Origin: Diadophis punctatus similis
Lineage: Eukaryota; Chordata; Lepidosauria; Squamata; Dipsadidae
Direction: 5' to 3'
Assembly (NCBI GenBank): GCA_023053685.1
Contig: JALIGW010000002.1
Span: 40,074,720-40,138,719, forward strand
Length of the DNA: 64,000 nt
Shown: positions 32,862 through 44,759 of the stretch, in pieces
Numbering within the stretch: the stretch's first letter is position 1
How the letters are laid out: each line of letters opens with the position of its first letter
Notes under the pieces: generated by a model
Told to the model about the DNA's origin: nothing
Database searches by the model: none
Seen by the model: only the letters and a program-made list of their open reading frames with translations
Made by a program: the position numbers and the translations under genes

Positions 32862-33292
32862 CAGTGGTGGGTTCCTACCAGTGCGGTCCACTCTATAGCA
32901 CCGGTAGCGGCCCGCTGGTGATGTCACAGTACCAGTGCAGTCAGTTGCCAGTGCCTGGGCGCCGCCATTTTTTTTAAAAATGATTTTTTTAAAAAAAAAT
33001 TCTTCTGCGCATGCCCAGAAGCCGAGCTTCCAGTACTGCGCATGCGCTGCCTTCCTACCCCACAGTGAGTCCAAGCAGGGGAGGATGGCTGTGGGAGAGC
33101 GTGAGATGCTGAAAGAACGGGCGGCAGGAGCTATCTCCATTCCCCTCCCTTCAGCAGTCCGAGAAGCCACGAACGCGCGGTGATGATCCTAGGCATTTTT
33201 GCATGTTGCCCGGTCACATGGCTGGCAAACCACACCCACAAAATAAGCCACGCCCACAGAGTGGTAGTAAAAAAATTAGGAACCCGCCCCTG
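32862..33292 (+). mobile_element. hAT family B, copy 4
   Basis: An exact 8-bp duplication ATGACCAT (32854-32861 and 33293-33300). Ends CAGTGGTGGGTTCC and GGAACCCGCCCCTG. In order: TGATGTCA (32919), GCCGCCATTTT (32961), CTTCTGCGCATGCCCAGAAG (33003), TGCGCATGCGC (33037-33047). The donor-like AGGTAAG of other copies is replaced; only ACAGTGAGTC (about 33062) is donor-like. Confidence 0.9.
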
Positions 33293-33300
33293 ATGACCAT

Positions 33301-33757
33301 GATAGTTTTATTTTTTCCATAAGGAACGTAGGTATGAACTCATTCTATTCTATTCATGGCTTGACAGTGTCTGGCTTTGTCTTTTTGTTGATGGATTGAT
33401 ACGGAATGGATATCTTCTCAGTAAATACTGCCAGGCGACAAATCATCATCTGACAGTGATTCTTCTCAAAAAAAAAAAAGTCAGAAGAGGCCATGCAAAA
33501 TCAAGTGGGCCAAGGATACAACAGGATAAGCAAGAGAAAAGCATTCTTGCTACTAGGATTCAGGGTGGAGTGCTGGCTCCTGATTGGGGAATTCTCCAAA
33601 TGCCTTCAAAGACCGTAAGAGCAATGGTGGCAGAGAGTCAAGAATCGGAGGGTGAAGAACAGAGACTTTTGTAAAAAGACAGGGGATGGTTCCTTTCAGG
33701 AAACACTTCTACTTAGGAGAAAGTTGGTACTCTAAACTAAACCAATGCAATCCAACT
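33301..33757. other. No supported feature
   Basis: Unique-looking sequence; the 92-aa frame at 33396-33674 has no recognisable content. Confidence 0.4.
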
Positions 33758-33985
33758 GATCTATTTGTTTATTCATCTGTTACATTTATATCCTATTTTT
33801 CCTTCGGGAGTGCAAGGCAGCATATCTTGTGCTCATTCGTCCTACTTTTTTTTACCCACCACAACAACCCACAGAGGTGGGCTGGTCTGAGAGAAAGGCG
33901 ACTGGCTCAAACCTTTTGCTGAGGCTGGACTTGGTCTCCCTGCTCCTAACCCAGAACTTTAATCATCTGCCATTCTAGAGGCTTT
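33758..33985 (-). mobile_element. Old tRNA-derived SINE
   Basis: On the minus strand there is a decayed tRNA-like head (box B region GAGACCAAGTCCAGCCTC), a core with GAGCCAGTCGCCTTTCTCTC and GTGGGTTGTTGTGGTGGG, and a tail GGATATAAATGTAACAG then A-rich. It resembles the squamate/amniote SINE with the GTGACTGGCCCAAGGTCA core. Strongly diverged. Confidence 0.5.
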
Positions 33986-33989
33986 AAAC

Positions 33990-36102
33990 CTGAGATACAA
34001 CGGCTAGGTTGAAATGATTCAATACTGGACACAATTTCTTTCTTCCTCACGACCCGCAGTTGGAATTTTTGCCACAATCTCTTCTTCTTTTATTGAACCC
34101 TTTTGTTTTGCTTTTTTGGCAGCTTCTTGAACTATTGATAGATTTTTGCCTGTGCTTAGCTCCCGCCTCGTTGTTTAGAAGAAAATGTTAGCAAGTTCAG
34201 TCTTCCCTCCAAGTGGAGTGACTCTCTGTGGGAAAAAGCCATGAAAGCATTCAAACTCTATTAAATATTTAAATCCCAGACTGTGAGCTGAGTTTCTTTA
34301 AAGCAAAAGCCATAGTGAAGCTATAATAATGAGACAGCAATACTGGAATGCTTGGTAAAGTCATTAAGAACCTGAAGTTATACCTTAGGCTAATAATGGA
34401 AAGTTTTGGTAGAACCTATTAAAAGAAAATGGTCCCCCAAAGTCCTAATATGTTGTTGCAAAACAAATCAAGGCTCTGTTTAGTTTCTGTACCTGCCATG
34501 ATTCTCCTTTGCTTCACAGATGCAAAATTTCCTGCTGTGTGATCTCACTTCAATCACATTCATTTAACACTCTTTTCCTAAGTGATTTTTCCCATCAATG
34601 ATAATGATACTTCTAGGTGCATATGATGCTATTATTCTTAAAGTTACCTTTACCTTTCTAAGAATGATAAAAGTAAAAGAAAACTTTTATGATTTTGCAA
34701 AATCCGAGTCGGTACAGAATTTGACAGCCTAAGCACCCACATGGGAAACAGGTACAATAAAGCAACAAAAAAAGCCTTTGTTTTGGTATAGAAGTAAAAA
34801 AAAAAAAAAAAAAGAATAAAAACATCCAAGAAGGCAACATCACAAAATTTCACTATCACATCCTAGGCTATTAATGTCAGTTGAAATTTAATCTGTTATG
34901 CAAATCTCGTGTATTCTGTTTCAAATTGCCCTCTGATTTTGGCTCTGCTAAATGTTGATTAATAAGCTCAGAAGGATGACTTGGAATACAGGTCCTTTGA
35001 AGACTTTTGTTTGATCTTCTTCCTCTTAAAAACTGCATAAGGTAATTCAATGCATCTCTGTCCAAATGCAAGCGCCTCTTTCTTCAAAGAACATGAATAT
35101 AGGAAACTCCATAGGATTGCAGCATTTAATATATATAGCAACTGCTGCTTTGGGAGGCTTATGTTGAATTTGGAAACATGTAATCAATATTTTTACCAAA
35201 TGGCACATAGATTGGTCGCTATAATGAATGGGGCCAGTCTAAAGCACCTATTTACAAGAATTAGACTCCAGATGTTCCTCAGCTTATTTTCTTGTTTGGG
35301 TTCTAAATTCAGAGAATCTAACAAAAGGTCTTGTGCTTCATGACAAGAGCCTACTTTCCCATTCTTGCTTTAACATATTACAAGACCTTGTGGCATTTTT
35401 CAGTCTTTGTTTTCATGGAAACAGAATAAATTATCCTCAAAGAGTCTGGCCATTGGACTGTATAGTTCAATAATGTCTACCATTCTAACTAGAGTAACTT
35501 GTATTAGACAAGAAATGTTTAGTATTGAACTGGGAATAGCCTGCAAACAGTGTTTGTGCTCTACCACTATTCTAGAGTATTTTCCCTTGAAAATACCAGG
35601 TCAGGTTATATCTGCAGCTTTGCTGTCACTCACAGAAAAAAAAATAGTGGTAGCTAGGGAAAAAGGTACATCTAAAAAAAAAAGCCTTACACGGAGACAA
35701 GCTGTCAAAGAAAAGATTAGTGTCCATTGTAAATGCCATTATCCATTTTGCAATAATAGTTGCCTGCATTTTAAATTATGGGGTGTACCTTACTATTTGA
35801 TGTGCAACCAACTCACTCATAACATAGCACAGTACGAAGATGCTCACATACTCATTTAGTGTAAGGATGACATATTGGTAAATATACCTGAACAAATATT
35901 CTATGGAACATAATGAAATAAAATTAATGCAATTGTTGAATGAAAGGTAATGCCTCCACCTCCATAACTTTAGTTTAGTGAATAATTTAATATATAAGTA
36001 ATCCTTGAAGTGGGCTCTTGTTGGGTTTTTTTGTATGTCTCCATATAAACACCATCATTCACTACATATGTCTGCAAAACAATGTACAAGCTTCTTAAAT
36101 CT

Positions 36103-36110
<8 letters not shown>
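33990..36110. other. No supported feature
   Basis: AT-rich. Open frames at 35050-35343 and 35407-35859 (150 aa) lack domains and good splice context. An A-run lies at 34797-34813. Confidence 0.4.
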
Positions 36111-36112
<2 letters not shown>

Positions 36113-36138
<26 letters not shown>

Positions 36139-36470
36139 TATTTTATTTAGTTTGTCAAACGTGTTTGAAAAAACAGATATAAGTATAAACATGGACATGA
36201 ACACAGGAAATGGGTACGAATAAATGGGGAGAGTAGGATAGGGATGGTAGGCACGCTGGTGCGCTTATTCACACCCCTTACAGGCCTCTTAGGAATGGGG
36301 TGAGGTCCACCGTAGACAGTTTGAAGTTAAAGTTTTGGGGGTTGAGGCTCTAACAACAGAGTCAGGTAGAGCATTCCAGGCATTGACCACTCTGTTGCTG
36401 AAGTCGTATTTTCTGCAATAGAGTTTGGAGCAGTTTACCTTGAGTTTGTATCTATTGTTTATTCAATAAA
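36113..36470 (-). mobile_element. LINE family G, 3' end
   Basis: The minus strand reads the same tail as 31100-31505: a TAAA-rich end, the GTGCCTACC segment (plus-strand GGTAGGCACGCTGG at 36248), and the coding NAWN/LP region (plus-strand 36360-36400). Confidence 0.75.
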
Positions 36471-36489
36471 CAATATTATTATTCAATAT

Positions 36490-37480
36490 TATTCAAGAAC
36501 CAACCTTTTATTTCTTTGACCCAGTCCTGACAGTCCTTTACACTGCTTCATTTGAGTCAAAAAGATGCTCACAGAAGTACGCCTTGAATTTTGAGAAAAG
36601 ATGGAAGTCTCATGGTACCAACTCTGGACTTTATGGTTGATGGGAAAAGACAATGACATCCAACTTTATAATATCCTCTTGGATGCCACATGAGATGCGA
36701 AGCCCAGCATTATTATGTTTCAGCAAAATTTCCTTCTGCTTCTAAATGCTGCTTAGCCAGTCTATCAAAGTTTTGATTGCTGCAATATAGTGCTTTGGGT
36801 TCATAGTGATGCCAGGTTTTAAAAAATCCATGTGAATAACACCATCTGCATCCCCAAAAATGTAGCCATCAATCTTCCTGCCAAATCCTGACTTTTGATT
36901 CCGCCCGGTTAAGCTTTGGATGATATTTGAGGAATTTGTACTTTGTTTCTGGATCATAATGTTGAATCCATGTTTCACTGGCAGTTGTGATGCAATACAA
37001 AAATCCATCACCTTTACTCTATTAGCATGACAGCAATTGTTGGCAAATATCAACCTTTGAAGCTTTTATATCTTCCCATCAGTATTTGAGCAACCCATTT
37101 TGCGCAAACCTTTCAGTATTGAAGAACATCAACACAGTGACCCACACGGTCCTGTGAAATGCCAAGCTGACAGCAATTTATCTTTGAGTGATCTTTGATT
37201 GTCTTTAATCAGTTCATCAAAGTTTCTCATGTGTAACTCAGTTGCTATTATAGATCATTCTTGAACACACAAATCAGCTCTTCCTGGTTCACTGTCTTTT
37301 ATGTATTTTGGTTCCACTGTGCCCATTTATCACGTCAACACAGTCAACATAATAAGCAACCTGGATTTGATGGTGAATTTTAGTGGAGGTTCTCCTTTGG
37401 CAGTAAAAACTTAAATCATGGTGCATTGCTTAAAGCACATCGTTGAGTAGTCACGGCAGGCTTCCATTTAACAAACAATG
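36490..37480 (-). pseudogene. Mariner-type transposase relic
   Basis: A mariner transposase cuts and pastes its own DNA at TA sites. Minus-strand frames, with shifts and stops, preserve an N-terminal helix-like segment RNFDELIKDNQRSLKDKL (about 37230-37175), the ETWIQHYDPETKYKF block (about 36985), and FGDADGVIHMDFLKPGITMN (about 36855-36800), followed by PKHYIAAIKTL. Of the three catalytic acids, the first is S (ASETW in place of DETW) and the third is N (HNNAG in place of HDNA); only the one in the FGDADG block remains. The longest open frame is 103 aa (36742-37053). Terminal repeats were not found. The protein cannot have been active for a long time. Confidence 0.8.
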
Positions 37481-37484
37481 GCAA

Positions 37485-38566
37485 CACATTTTCTGACAGC
37501 AATTTATTTCTGGTTAGCTTTATCCCTTTCTCCAAGAAAATCAGGCCAATATATACAATCTTGTATATAACCTGGGATTACTCTGTAGGATTTAAGGCAT
37601 TTAAACCTTATTTGCCTTAAGTAGTCCAAGTATAAATCAACATCTATTGTTTACTTTGAAATAGGGAGCCTAATGTTACTGTACTAGAATTCACAGTATC
37701 TCTCAGATTGGCTTTAATAGAGGACCATATGTTCCCCACCTTTATTCCTAAGAGAATTAAATTCTGGAACAGCTTGAGCCTTTGTTATCACAAGGGCAAA
37801 TTGTTCTAAGGGGCCTTCCTTCCATCATCCTATACTGACAGGTATGGAAGTTTGCTAGATGACTTTGAACTAGTCACCCTCTCTCACTCCAACTTTCATC
37901 ATAGAGTTGCAGTGGAAAGAAAATGAGAAGAGGGAACACTACATACACTGGCTTGAGCTTCTGAATGTAAAGTATGATGAAAACCTAACAAATAATATGG
38001 GGTTTTTTATTCAATCATAAGCATAGATATCACACTGACAACAAAAACAATTGATAATACACCTTCAATCTGTGTTATGACTCATTTTGATGGCTATGCT
38101 CTTTCACAGCTCCTATTCATTTCAGAACATTTAAGACAGGGGTGTAGATTGTGCCTCTTGTCTCTGATGGGGATGATCATTATTCAACAGCCTCAAGGCC
38201 AGAATGAAGAAGGCATCTTTTATGCAATACTATCATGCTAGATACCATCTTTGCCCCAGGTTAATTACTTAAACAAATTCAGAGGACCTGCTGACTGGCC
38301 ATTCAAACAATACAGCATGCAATTCTCAACTGCTCTTCCCAGAGGCAAATGCAAGAATATATTTCTCTCTGATCATCATCTTTTCTTTCCTGAGTAAATT
38401 GAGGGAGGAAGACAAAGATTATTTCTATATTGAACAATATGCTACAGGCCACAGTGCTATTGATCCCAGTCCGAGCCTGACGGTGATTGAATAAACCAAT
38501 TTACTACATACTACATTTCTCTCAAACTATATTATCTGCTACTTCCCCCATTTTATTTTATTATCT
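37485..38566. other. No supported feature
   Basis: AT-rich, no assignable content. Confidence 0.45.
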
Positions 38567-38885
38567 AGAGTGAATAAGTTGCTTACCTGCAACTGAATTT
38601 TTTTAGTAATCATCTCTACATTCACACATATGGGTCAATCCTTGTGCAAGCTTTTTTTTTTACCAGAATCTTCTAAAACTAAGGCTAATTTTTCAATGGA
38701 CAACCATTGGTCTTTGTATTCTCAGATACAGTTCCTATCTTTCCTTTCAGCAGTCTGTAAAGTACCAAGAAAAACCCATAATGCATACCAAGGCAGATGT
38801 GATCAGGGATCATAGACTAATTGAAGAAGAAGCATCACACAAACAGCTGAGTACCAACTATATCTCTGGGTACTGTGTAAGTACT
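38567..38885. mobile_element. Unclassified reptile-type repeat with donor-like end
   Basis: AAGTTGCTTACCTGCAACTG followed by TCATCTCTACATTCACACAT has the form of a repeat I know from reptile genomes but cannot name. On the minus strand it carries GCAGGTAAGC, a strong splice-donor match. Confidence 0.35.
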
Positions 38886-39312
38886 ACAATCAATTTTTAT
38901 TTTATTTATTAAATGTCTACATTGCTCATCTCACATAAGTGACTCTCAAGAAGAAGACTAGACAGTACTGATTGCCTAAAGCAAGCATCTGTACTCAAGG
39001 AATATATTCTGATCACTATGGAATGTTGAGATAGTAGTTTTATACATATCCTGGAATGACAGGATTATTGCCAATAAAGAACTAGGGGAAATGACACTGC
39101 CCTGGTACAAGACAATTTATACCCATTTGACACTGGAAATATCAGGTCTTGTAAGGAATGACAATAACTGTTATTGTTCATTTCACTAACTACTTTAAGT
39201 ACAATGAAAAATTCCTCCTTGCATTTAAATGACAAAGAAAAAGGTATTGGGTATGGCTAACATTGGATATTAATACTCAATATGTGAGAAGTACAAAGTC
39301 AAGGGAAAAGTA
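38886..39312. other. Decayed LINE 3' end, otherwise nothing
   Basis: TTTATTTATTAAATGTCTAC and CTCATCTCACATAAGTGACT (38895-38950) look like a minus-strand LINE 3' end. Similar fragments lie at 48620-48700, 58395-58460 and 58590-58680. Confidence 0.4.
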
Positions 39313-39701
39313 CAGGTAGTCCTCAATTTACGACCACAATTGAGCCTAAAATTTCAGTTGCTACATGAGACATTTGTTAAGTGAGTTTTAGACCTTTCTT
39401 GCTATAGTTGTGAATCACTGCAATTGGTAAGTCAGTAACATGGTTGTTAAGTGAATCTGGCTTCTACATTGACTTTGCTTGCTTTGCTTGTCAGAAGGTG
39501 GCCTTGGGACACCACATGTTCCACTGCAACTGTCATAAATACATGCCAGTTGCCACGTGTCTGAATTTTGATCACGTGACTATGAGGATGCAACAATCAA
39601 AAGTGCGAAAAACGGTCATATGTCACTTTTTTCAGTGTTGTTGTAACTTAGAATAGTCACCAAACAAACGGTTGTAACTGTTGTAAGTTGAGGACTATCT
39701 T
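39313..39701 (+). mobile_element. TA-flanked element F, copy 2
   Basis: TA flanks both sides. Ends CAGGTAGTCCTCAATTTACG and, inverted, AAAGATAGTCCTCAACTTAC. Internal landmarks: GTTAAGTGAATCTGGCTTC, CATTGACTTTGCTTGC, TCTGAATTTTGATCACGTGA and AAAAACGGTCATATGTCAC. Non-coding. Confidence 0.8.
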
Positions 39702-39937
39702 TACAGTGAGAAAGTTAAGGCTGACTTAAATAGAAATAGAACATTACCTTTGATAAACATAAAATATGCCAGAAAGTAATTTTATCACTATGAGAGAGAA
39801 GCTAGGGAAATTCAATGTAGAAAAGACATAAGTCACTGATATGACATTAAGTCTTTCCTACTTAAATAGCTACATTTAAGAGACAAAAGTTTCATTGTAG
39901 ACTGTTGAACAAGAAATATGAATGTTTGAGACTACAT

Positions 39938-40070
39938 CAGGGATGTCAAACTGGCGGCCCATGGGCCGGATGCATCAGGCGCAGGCCACACCTACTCCAG
40001 CTCCGCAAAGGGGAAAAAGTCGTGAAAAGTCACATGAGGGCAATGTGACACCGCACGTTAGACACCGGTG
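39938..40070 (+). mobile_element. hAT family E mini-element, copy 2
   Basis: Ends CAGGGATGTCAAACTGGCGG and, inverted, CACCGGTGTCTAACG. Target duplications GACTACAT (39930-39937) and GACTAGAT (40071-40078), 7 of 8. It is in the opposite relative orientation to the copy at 21881. Confidence 0.85.
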
Positions 40071-40079
40071 GACTAGATC

Positions 40080-42680
40080 AATCAGAAGCAGTGTCTTTTG
40101 AAGCCATGGTCTCTTTAAGAAAAAACTTGGTGGGTAGATGTGGGGGGGGGGACCTTGAACAACTAAGAGGAATGTGCTTGGAGGACTAGTCTCTAATTTT
40201 ATCTCAGGTGAATTCACAACCCTTCACTTTTAAATGAAGATGGAATTGAAAAATATCTTGAAGTGGGCACTTAAAAGAATCCCCAATCATTAGAGAGACT
40301 GCAGCTGGAAAAAAAATGCCACTTGAGGGTATAGAATTTTCAAGCTGGGTTTATGCTATCTGTAGTAAACCTGTAAATTTCCATCAGGCATAGATTTCCA
40401 GGTTTGGATGAGGGAACATGTCATTTCAGAAAGGCAATTAAAATTCATTAGAGACAGAAAAACTGTAGACAACCCAAGGTGTCTTAAGCATTACAGGAAT
40501 GACTGTAACTGAAACAACATTTCAAAACTGTTGAAAAGTTTGGCAATCAATATGATTGGTAGACAGGCATATAGGATGATTCAATCCATTAATGACTATG
40601 ATATGCCACATTGGCACCCTGTGGATACCGCTTTCAAAATATTAAGTTTTTAGCAATTACCTCAAACCCAAATAACACATCTAAGTCAGATTCTCACAGA
40701 AACTTTATTAATAAGATTTATTGAACTGAAAAGAATAGAATTACAAGAATTTTCACAACTGAATTGCTACTCTTATGTTACTAATTTATTCCCTGAAATA
40801 ACTTAGGATGGGCATCTACTCTGTTTCAAGTGCTGAGGAGACATACCTCTTTGCAGATAACAACGTACTGTTTACTAAACCATCTTCTAAATTGTGTTCA
40901 GGCAGCAAACTAACCTTTCTATCTAACTGAGGTCAGTCCCAGTCATTGGAAAAAACTAAAGTGTAGCCTCGGGACAGTGCATGGATAGAAGATATATTTC
41001 TGAGAAGTTGTAGACCTATTGAAGATAGGAACCAGTAGGATGAACCAATACAAGAAAAACATTTTAAAGAGCACATGAGTTCCAGAGATCAATGATAAAA
41101 TGTGTAAGTTTGTTTTATGTTTTCCTTGTTTGTTTATAGAGAGCACTATTACTGTACTATCTGAACAGTAAAGTCCCATAAGACAGGTTTCAAATTCTGA
41201 AGAGTTGAAAGCAGTGAAAAGCTTTGATACACAGGACAGCTTCCTCAAAGTGAGCCTCCAAGCCAGTTTATGATTCCTCTATTGTAACCTTGCATGAAGG
41301 TTTAAAGCCTGGAAGAACAGCAGCTGCAAACCACATTGGTAGAAATCATCACTATAGGTAACACTAGATCTCTAGAGAAATGCAGTTCTCAGTTTGGGTT
41401 GGATGTTAAGTCTGGAGAAAAGATTTTGAGAAGTACTTGAAATCTAATGAGGAACATAAGCTAAAGCTTCCAGTATGAAGATAGAAAACTACTTGGAAGA
41501 TTTCCTACTACCTGGAGGATCTCCTTGTACTAAGAGTAAATTGCCATAAGCATAATGTAAAAATAAATCTTATTCAAGCAAATTGATTCCAAGCAATCTT
41601 ATATCCATACATCTTCCATCTTTCTTTTGGATGGAAAAAATATCAAGCCAGAAATAAAAACATTGCGTCATTGAGTTTGGAAAAACTGATACAAAGCTAT
41701 AGAGAAACTCTTTCACTGGTTTCCAAAGCAAGTAAGGAACATAAATACCTGATCAATCTAACAAGGACTTCAGAGGCATATCATGCCTGTATCATTGCAA
41801 GGAACTAAGAATCATTTGTTATTTTTTCCCAAGTTAATAAATGATGTAAAAGCTAGAAATCAAATGTAGTACTCCTGAAGTCAAAGATACTACATCCTTC
41901 TGCTCAAGCATCATTATGAGACAAGCTCTGGAAACATCTAGGAGAATATTATGAAGCTTGTATCCTGGTACAATAAAGATAAAGAAGAAAAATGTTGATG
42001 CTGAACCTTAGGACCAGGGGCAATTATTGGGGAAGAATTTTGACATATCTTTTGACACATGAGACACATGAGACAGACTGCAGTTTTTACCTTTTTCTTA
42101 CTATTGAATATGTCAGCTGAACAACCTGTAAACAGAGGATTATGCCTTCCAGCCTGTTAGAGCTACAACCTGCAGCGTATTTAACCTTGCTCATTTGCTA
42201 CTTGGACAAAGCTCACCACTTACTTTTTAATACAACTGTATGAGTGGTATCACTTTCTTCCAGAATAAGTTCTGATATTAGGTTCACGTACTTAATGGTT
42301 CACTATGAACAATAAGAATGCAGCGCTGAATACAACCTGTATGCCATCGTATCCAATTTACATCCTTTTTCATCAATTAAAGTAGTATGATACCAAGCAT
42401 TGTCTCTTCTGCACTACCTCTGCAACTCTGCTCCATTCATGAGAGCATTCTATGAGAACTCTTATCGATAAAATAGCAGCAAAGAAAAAGGAAACATTAG
42501 GGATGACCTTGCCTTCAGACAAAGTGAGGCAGTTGTATGAGAAGACACTGGAAGATGGCAACAAGAAATAGACAACATAGCGTTGCTGTGTAGAACTCTT
42601 AAATTAGCCAGCTGATTTGGGATATGGTTTATTCTGCCAGCCAAATGGCCTTGCTGAAGAAGTATCCAACTGCTATTAAG
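40080..42680. other. No supported feature
   Basis: A 2.6-kb stretch, AT-rich and unique-looking. The 101-aa minus-strand frame at 40943-41248 and smaller frames near 42373-42644 show no domain or splice-site pair I can support. It is one of the longest repeat-free stretches and therefore a candidate for conserved intronic or intergenic DNA. Confidence 0.4.
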
Positions 42681-42935
42681 TATTTATTTTTATTTTTATT
42701 TATTAGTGACATTTATATACCGCCTCACAGTGCAAGCACTCTCTAAGCGGTTTACACCAGTAAGCAATGTATATTTATATTGCCCCCAACAATCTGGGTC
42801 CTCATTTTATCTACCTCGGAAGGATGGAAGGCTGAGTCAACCTTGAGCCGGTGAGATTTGAACCGCTGACCTGCGGATCACAGTCAGCTAAAGTGGCCTG
42901 CAGTACCCACTCTAACCGCTGTGCCACCTCGGCTC
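42681..42935 (-). mobile_element. tRNA-derived SINE, third full copy
   Basis: Reverse complement of the family at 1518 and 30842: tail at 42681-42705, body, box B (plus-strand GAGATTTGAACCGCTGACC, 42860) and box A (plus-strand TCTAACCGCTGTGCCACC, 42911-42928). Confidence 0.9.
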
Positions 42936-42939
42936 TTAG

Positions 42940-43478
42940 TAAGAAAATAAGCTTTCTTTCTCCTGAAATAGGAGAATACCCTCTTGTTCTTTGTTTTACA
43001 TAGAAAAATTGCTTCAGCAGGTTCTACAAGACTTCTTTGGATATGGGTTCCTTCCAGGGTGTAAATGTTGCATTAATTTTTCCAGGAATTTGCTGTATAC
43101 TTCTGACTATGAGTAATGGAAATGAAGTTATCTTACATACAGTTGCTGCACTGAATATCATTCTCCTGACAAATGTACTTCTGCTTTTGAAATATATATG
43201 AAAACTATAAAAGTAAGATATGCTTTAATAAATAATCCACACAAACCTACAAAGAACTGTTTGCTTATGCTCTCTTGAGAACATTCATAAGCCTGGCAAA
43301 ATTGCTGAAACAAAAAAAACCCCAAAATCTTGAAATATTTTTTTGGGGGGGAAAACTGCCTGTTTTAAGATTATATCTTTAAAAAACCCTTTGTTTTCAG
43401 AAACCTTGGATTTATAATCCTTCATTTGTGAAGGAACCATATAACTAAACAGGGTTGATATATATCCCTGCATTCATT
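42940..43478. other. No supported feature
   Basis: AT-rich, no assignable content. Confidence 0.4.
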
Positions 43479-43557
43479 AAACCATTGTTTCATAATTTCA
43501 GCAACTGTGTGGACTTCATCTCCCAGAATTCCCCACCCAGCAAGCTGGGAATAAAAC
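43479..43557 (+). mobile_element. Half copy of the palindromic hAT found at 60319
   Basis: GTGTGGACTTCATCTCCCAGAATTCCCCA matches one arm of the palindromic element at 60319-60454; the other arm is missing. Confidence 0.55.
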
Positions 43558-43644
43558 TTTAGTAAAAGATGCAAGTGCTTATCTTAGTAAGATGTCTGAA
43601 TAGAGCTGGCAAATTATTCAATCTTGTCACATTTTAATATTCCT

Positions 43645-43785
43645 AATCAGCATACAGCTGGAAGGGACCCTGGAGGTCATCTAGTTCAACCCCCTGCTCT
43701 ATATAATTTGAGACAAGTGGCTGTCCGGTCGCTTCTTAAAACCCTCCAGTAATGAAGTACCCACAACATCTAGAGGCAAGTCAGA
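43645..43785 (-). mobile_element. CR1 LINE 3' end, short copy
   Basis: AGCTGGAAGGGACCCTGGAG, CATCTAGTTCAACCCCCTGC and GACAAGTGGCTGTCCGGTCG are the reverse complement of the CR1 3' region at 24180-24320. Confidence 0.8.
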
Positions 43786-43789
43786 ATGT

Positions 43790-44600
43790 CGTGTGAGAGT
43801 AAACAGGTTCAGATTTGTATTATTTCGCTTTTCTTCTACATGAAACTAACTAGCCATTTCTTTCTATATGTTCTAATGAGGGATTTAGCAATCTTACTTT
43901 TGTTCTTTGGCATTAGGTTTGGTCTGCCTTTCCTTACAGATTTACTTTCCATTGTTGCTACATATTTTTTTAAAAGTATAAATATCTACAAAAATGTCCA
44001 TTTGCTATCCTAAAAACCCTCCTTTATTTTTTTATTATATTTATTGGAACAATAGGGGGAAAATTACAGCACTACCATCACCACTGGCAAGAAAAGATAA
44101 ATTTTATTTTCATTTTAACTTTTATAAACAAAAAAAATGTAGATTATTAATATAGATTTGGAAAGTACAAATGTGAAAGTTACAAAAAAATCTCTAAATG
44201 CTTGCTTCATATTAGAAATGGATAAATTGACACCAAAGCTGGACTTATCTTTTCTAGCCAGTCTAAGAACTCTTAATGGGCAGATGTGCCCATTAATTCA
44301 AAATGCACTTTACATGTTCTTTGATTAGAGAAAAGACAATATCTATATTTATGTCTGATTGGAAACCTCTTACAGACTTTTTGGATGATACAGGAAAAAA
44401 TGCACTTACGACTTAGGCTTTCGATGATTAGGGGGGGAAATGGATAATAGAAAAAAGTGAGCTTTTCTGTAATCATAGAGTAAGAGACATCTTTGTAATC
44501 ATACTTGTATTTGCTGCAAAAGAAATCAGAAGCTTCTTTTTTTCTATTTAGTTTTATCTTTTCTTTCTGCAGCTTTGCTTTTTCTTTCTCTCTTTGTTCT
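43790..44600. other. No supported feature
   Basis: AT-rich with T-rich and A-rich tracts. The region 44220-44480 could be an old LINE C-terminus on the plus strand but carries no diagnostic motif. Confidence 0.35.
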
Positions 44601-44604
44601 CCTT

Positions 44605-44757
44605 ATTTGTATTTGTTTATTTGTCAAGTATATATGATTATAAGCAAAGTATAAACAGTAAAACATGATAGAATAGATATGTAATAGTACAAGCATGAAT
44701 AAGAGTAAAAGAGGTATGAATATATGGGTACATTAGGACAGGAACGGTAGGCACGAT
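44605..44757 (-). mobile_element. LINE family G, 3' terminal fragment
   Basis: TTTGTCAAGTATATATGATT and GAACGGTAGGCACGATTGT are the reverse complement of the 3' end at 31350-31500. Confidence 0.8.
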
Positions 44758-44759
44758 TG

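Noticed and set aside
35407..35859. 150-aa plus-strand frame
   Set aside because: No recognisable domain, ends at random positions, AT-rich composition and no supporting splice sites.
36113..36144. CRISPR-like or satellite array at (TTTA)n
   Set aside because: Simple tetranucleotide tail of a LINE; no spacers.
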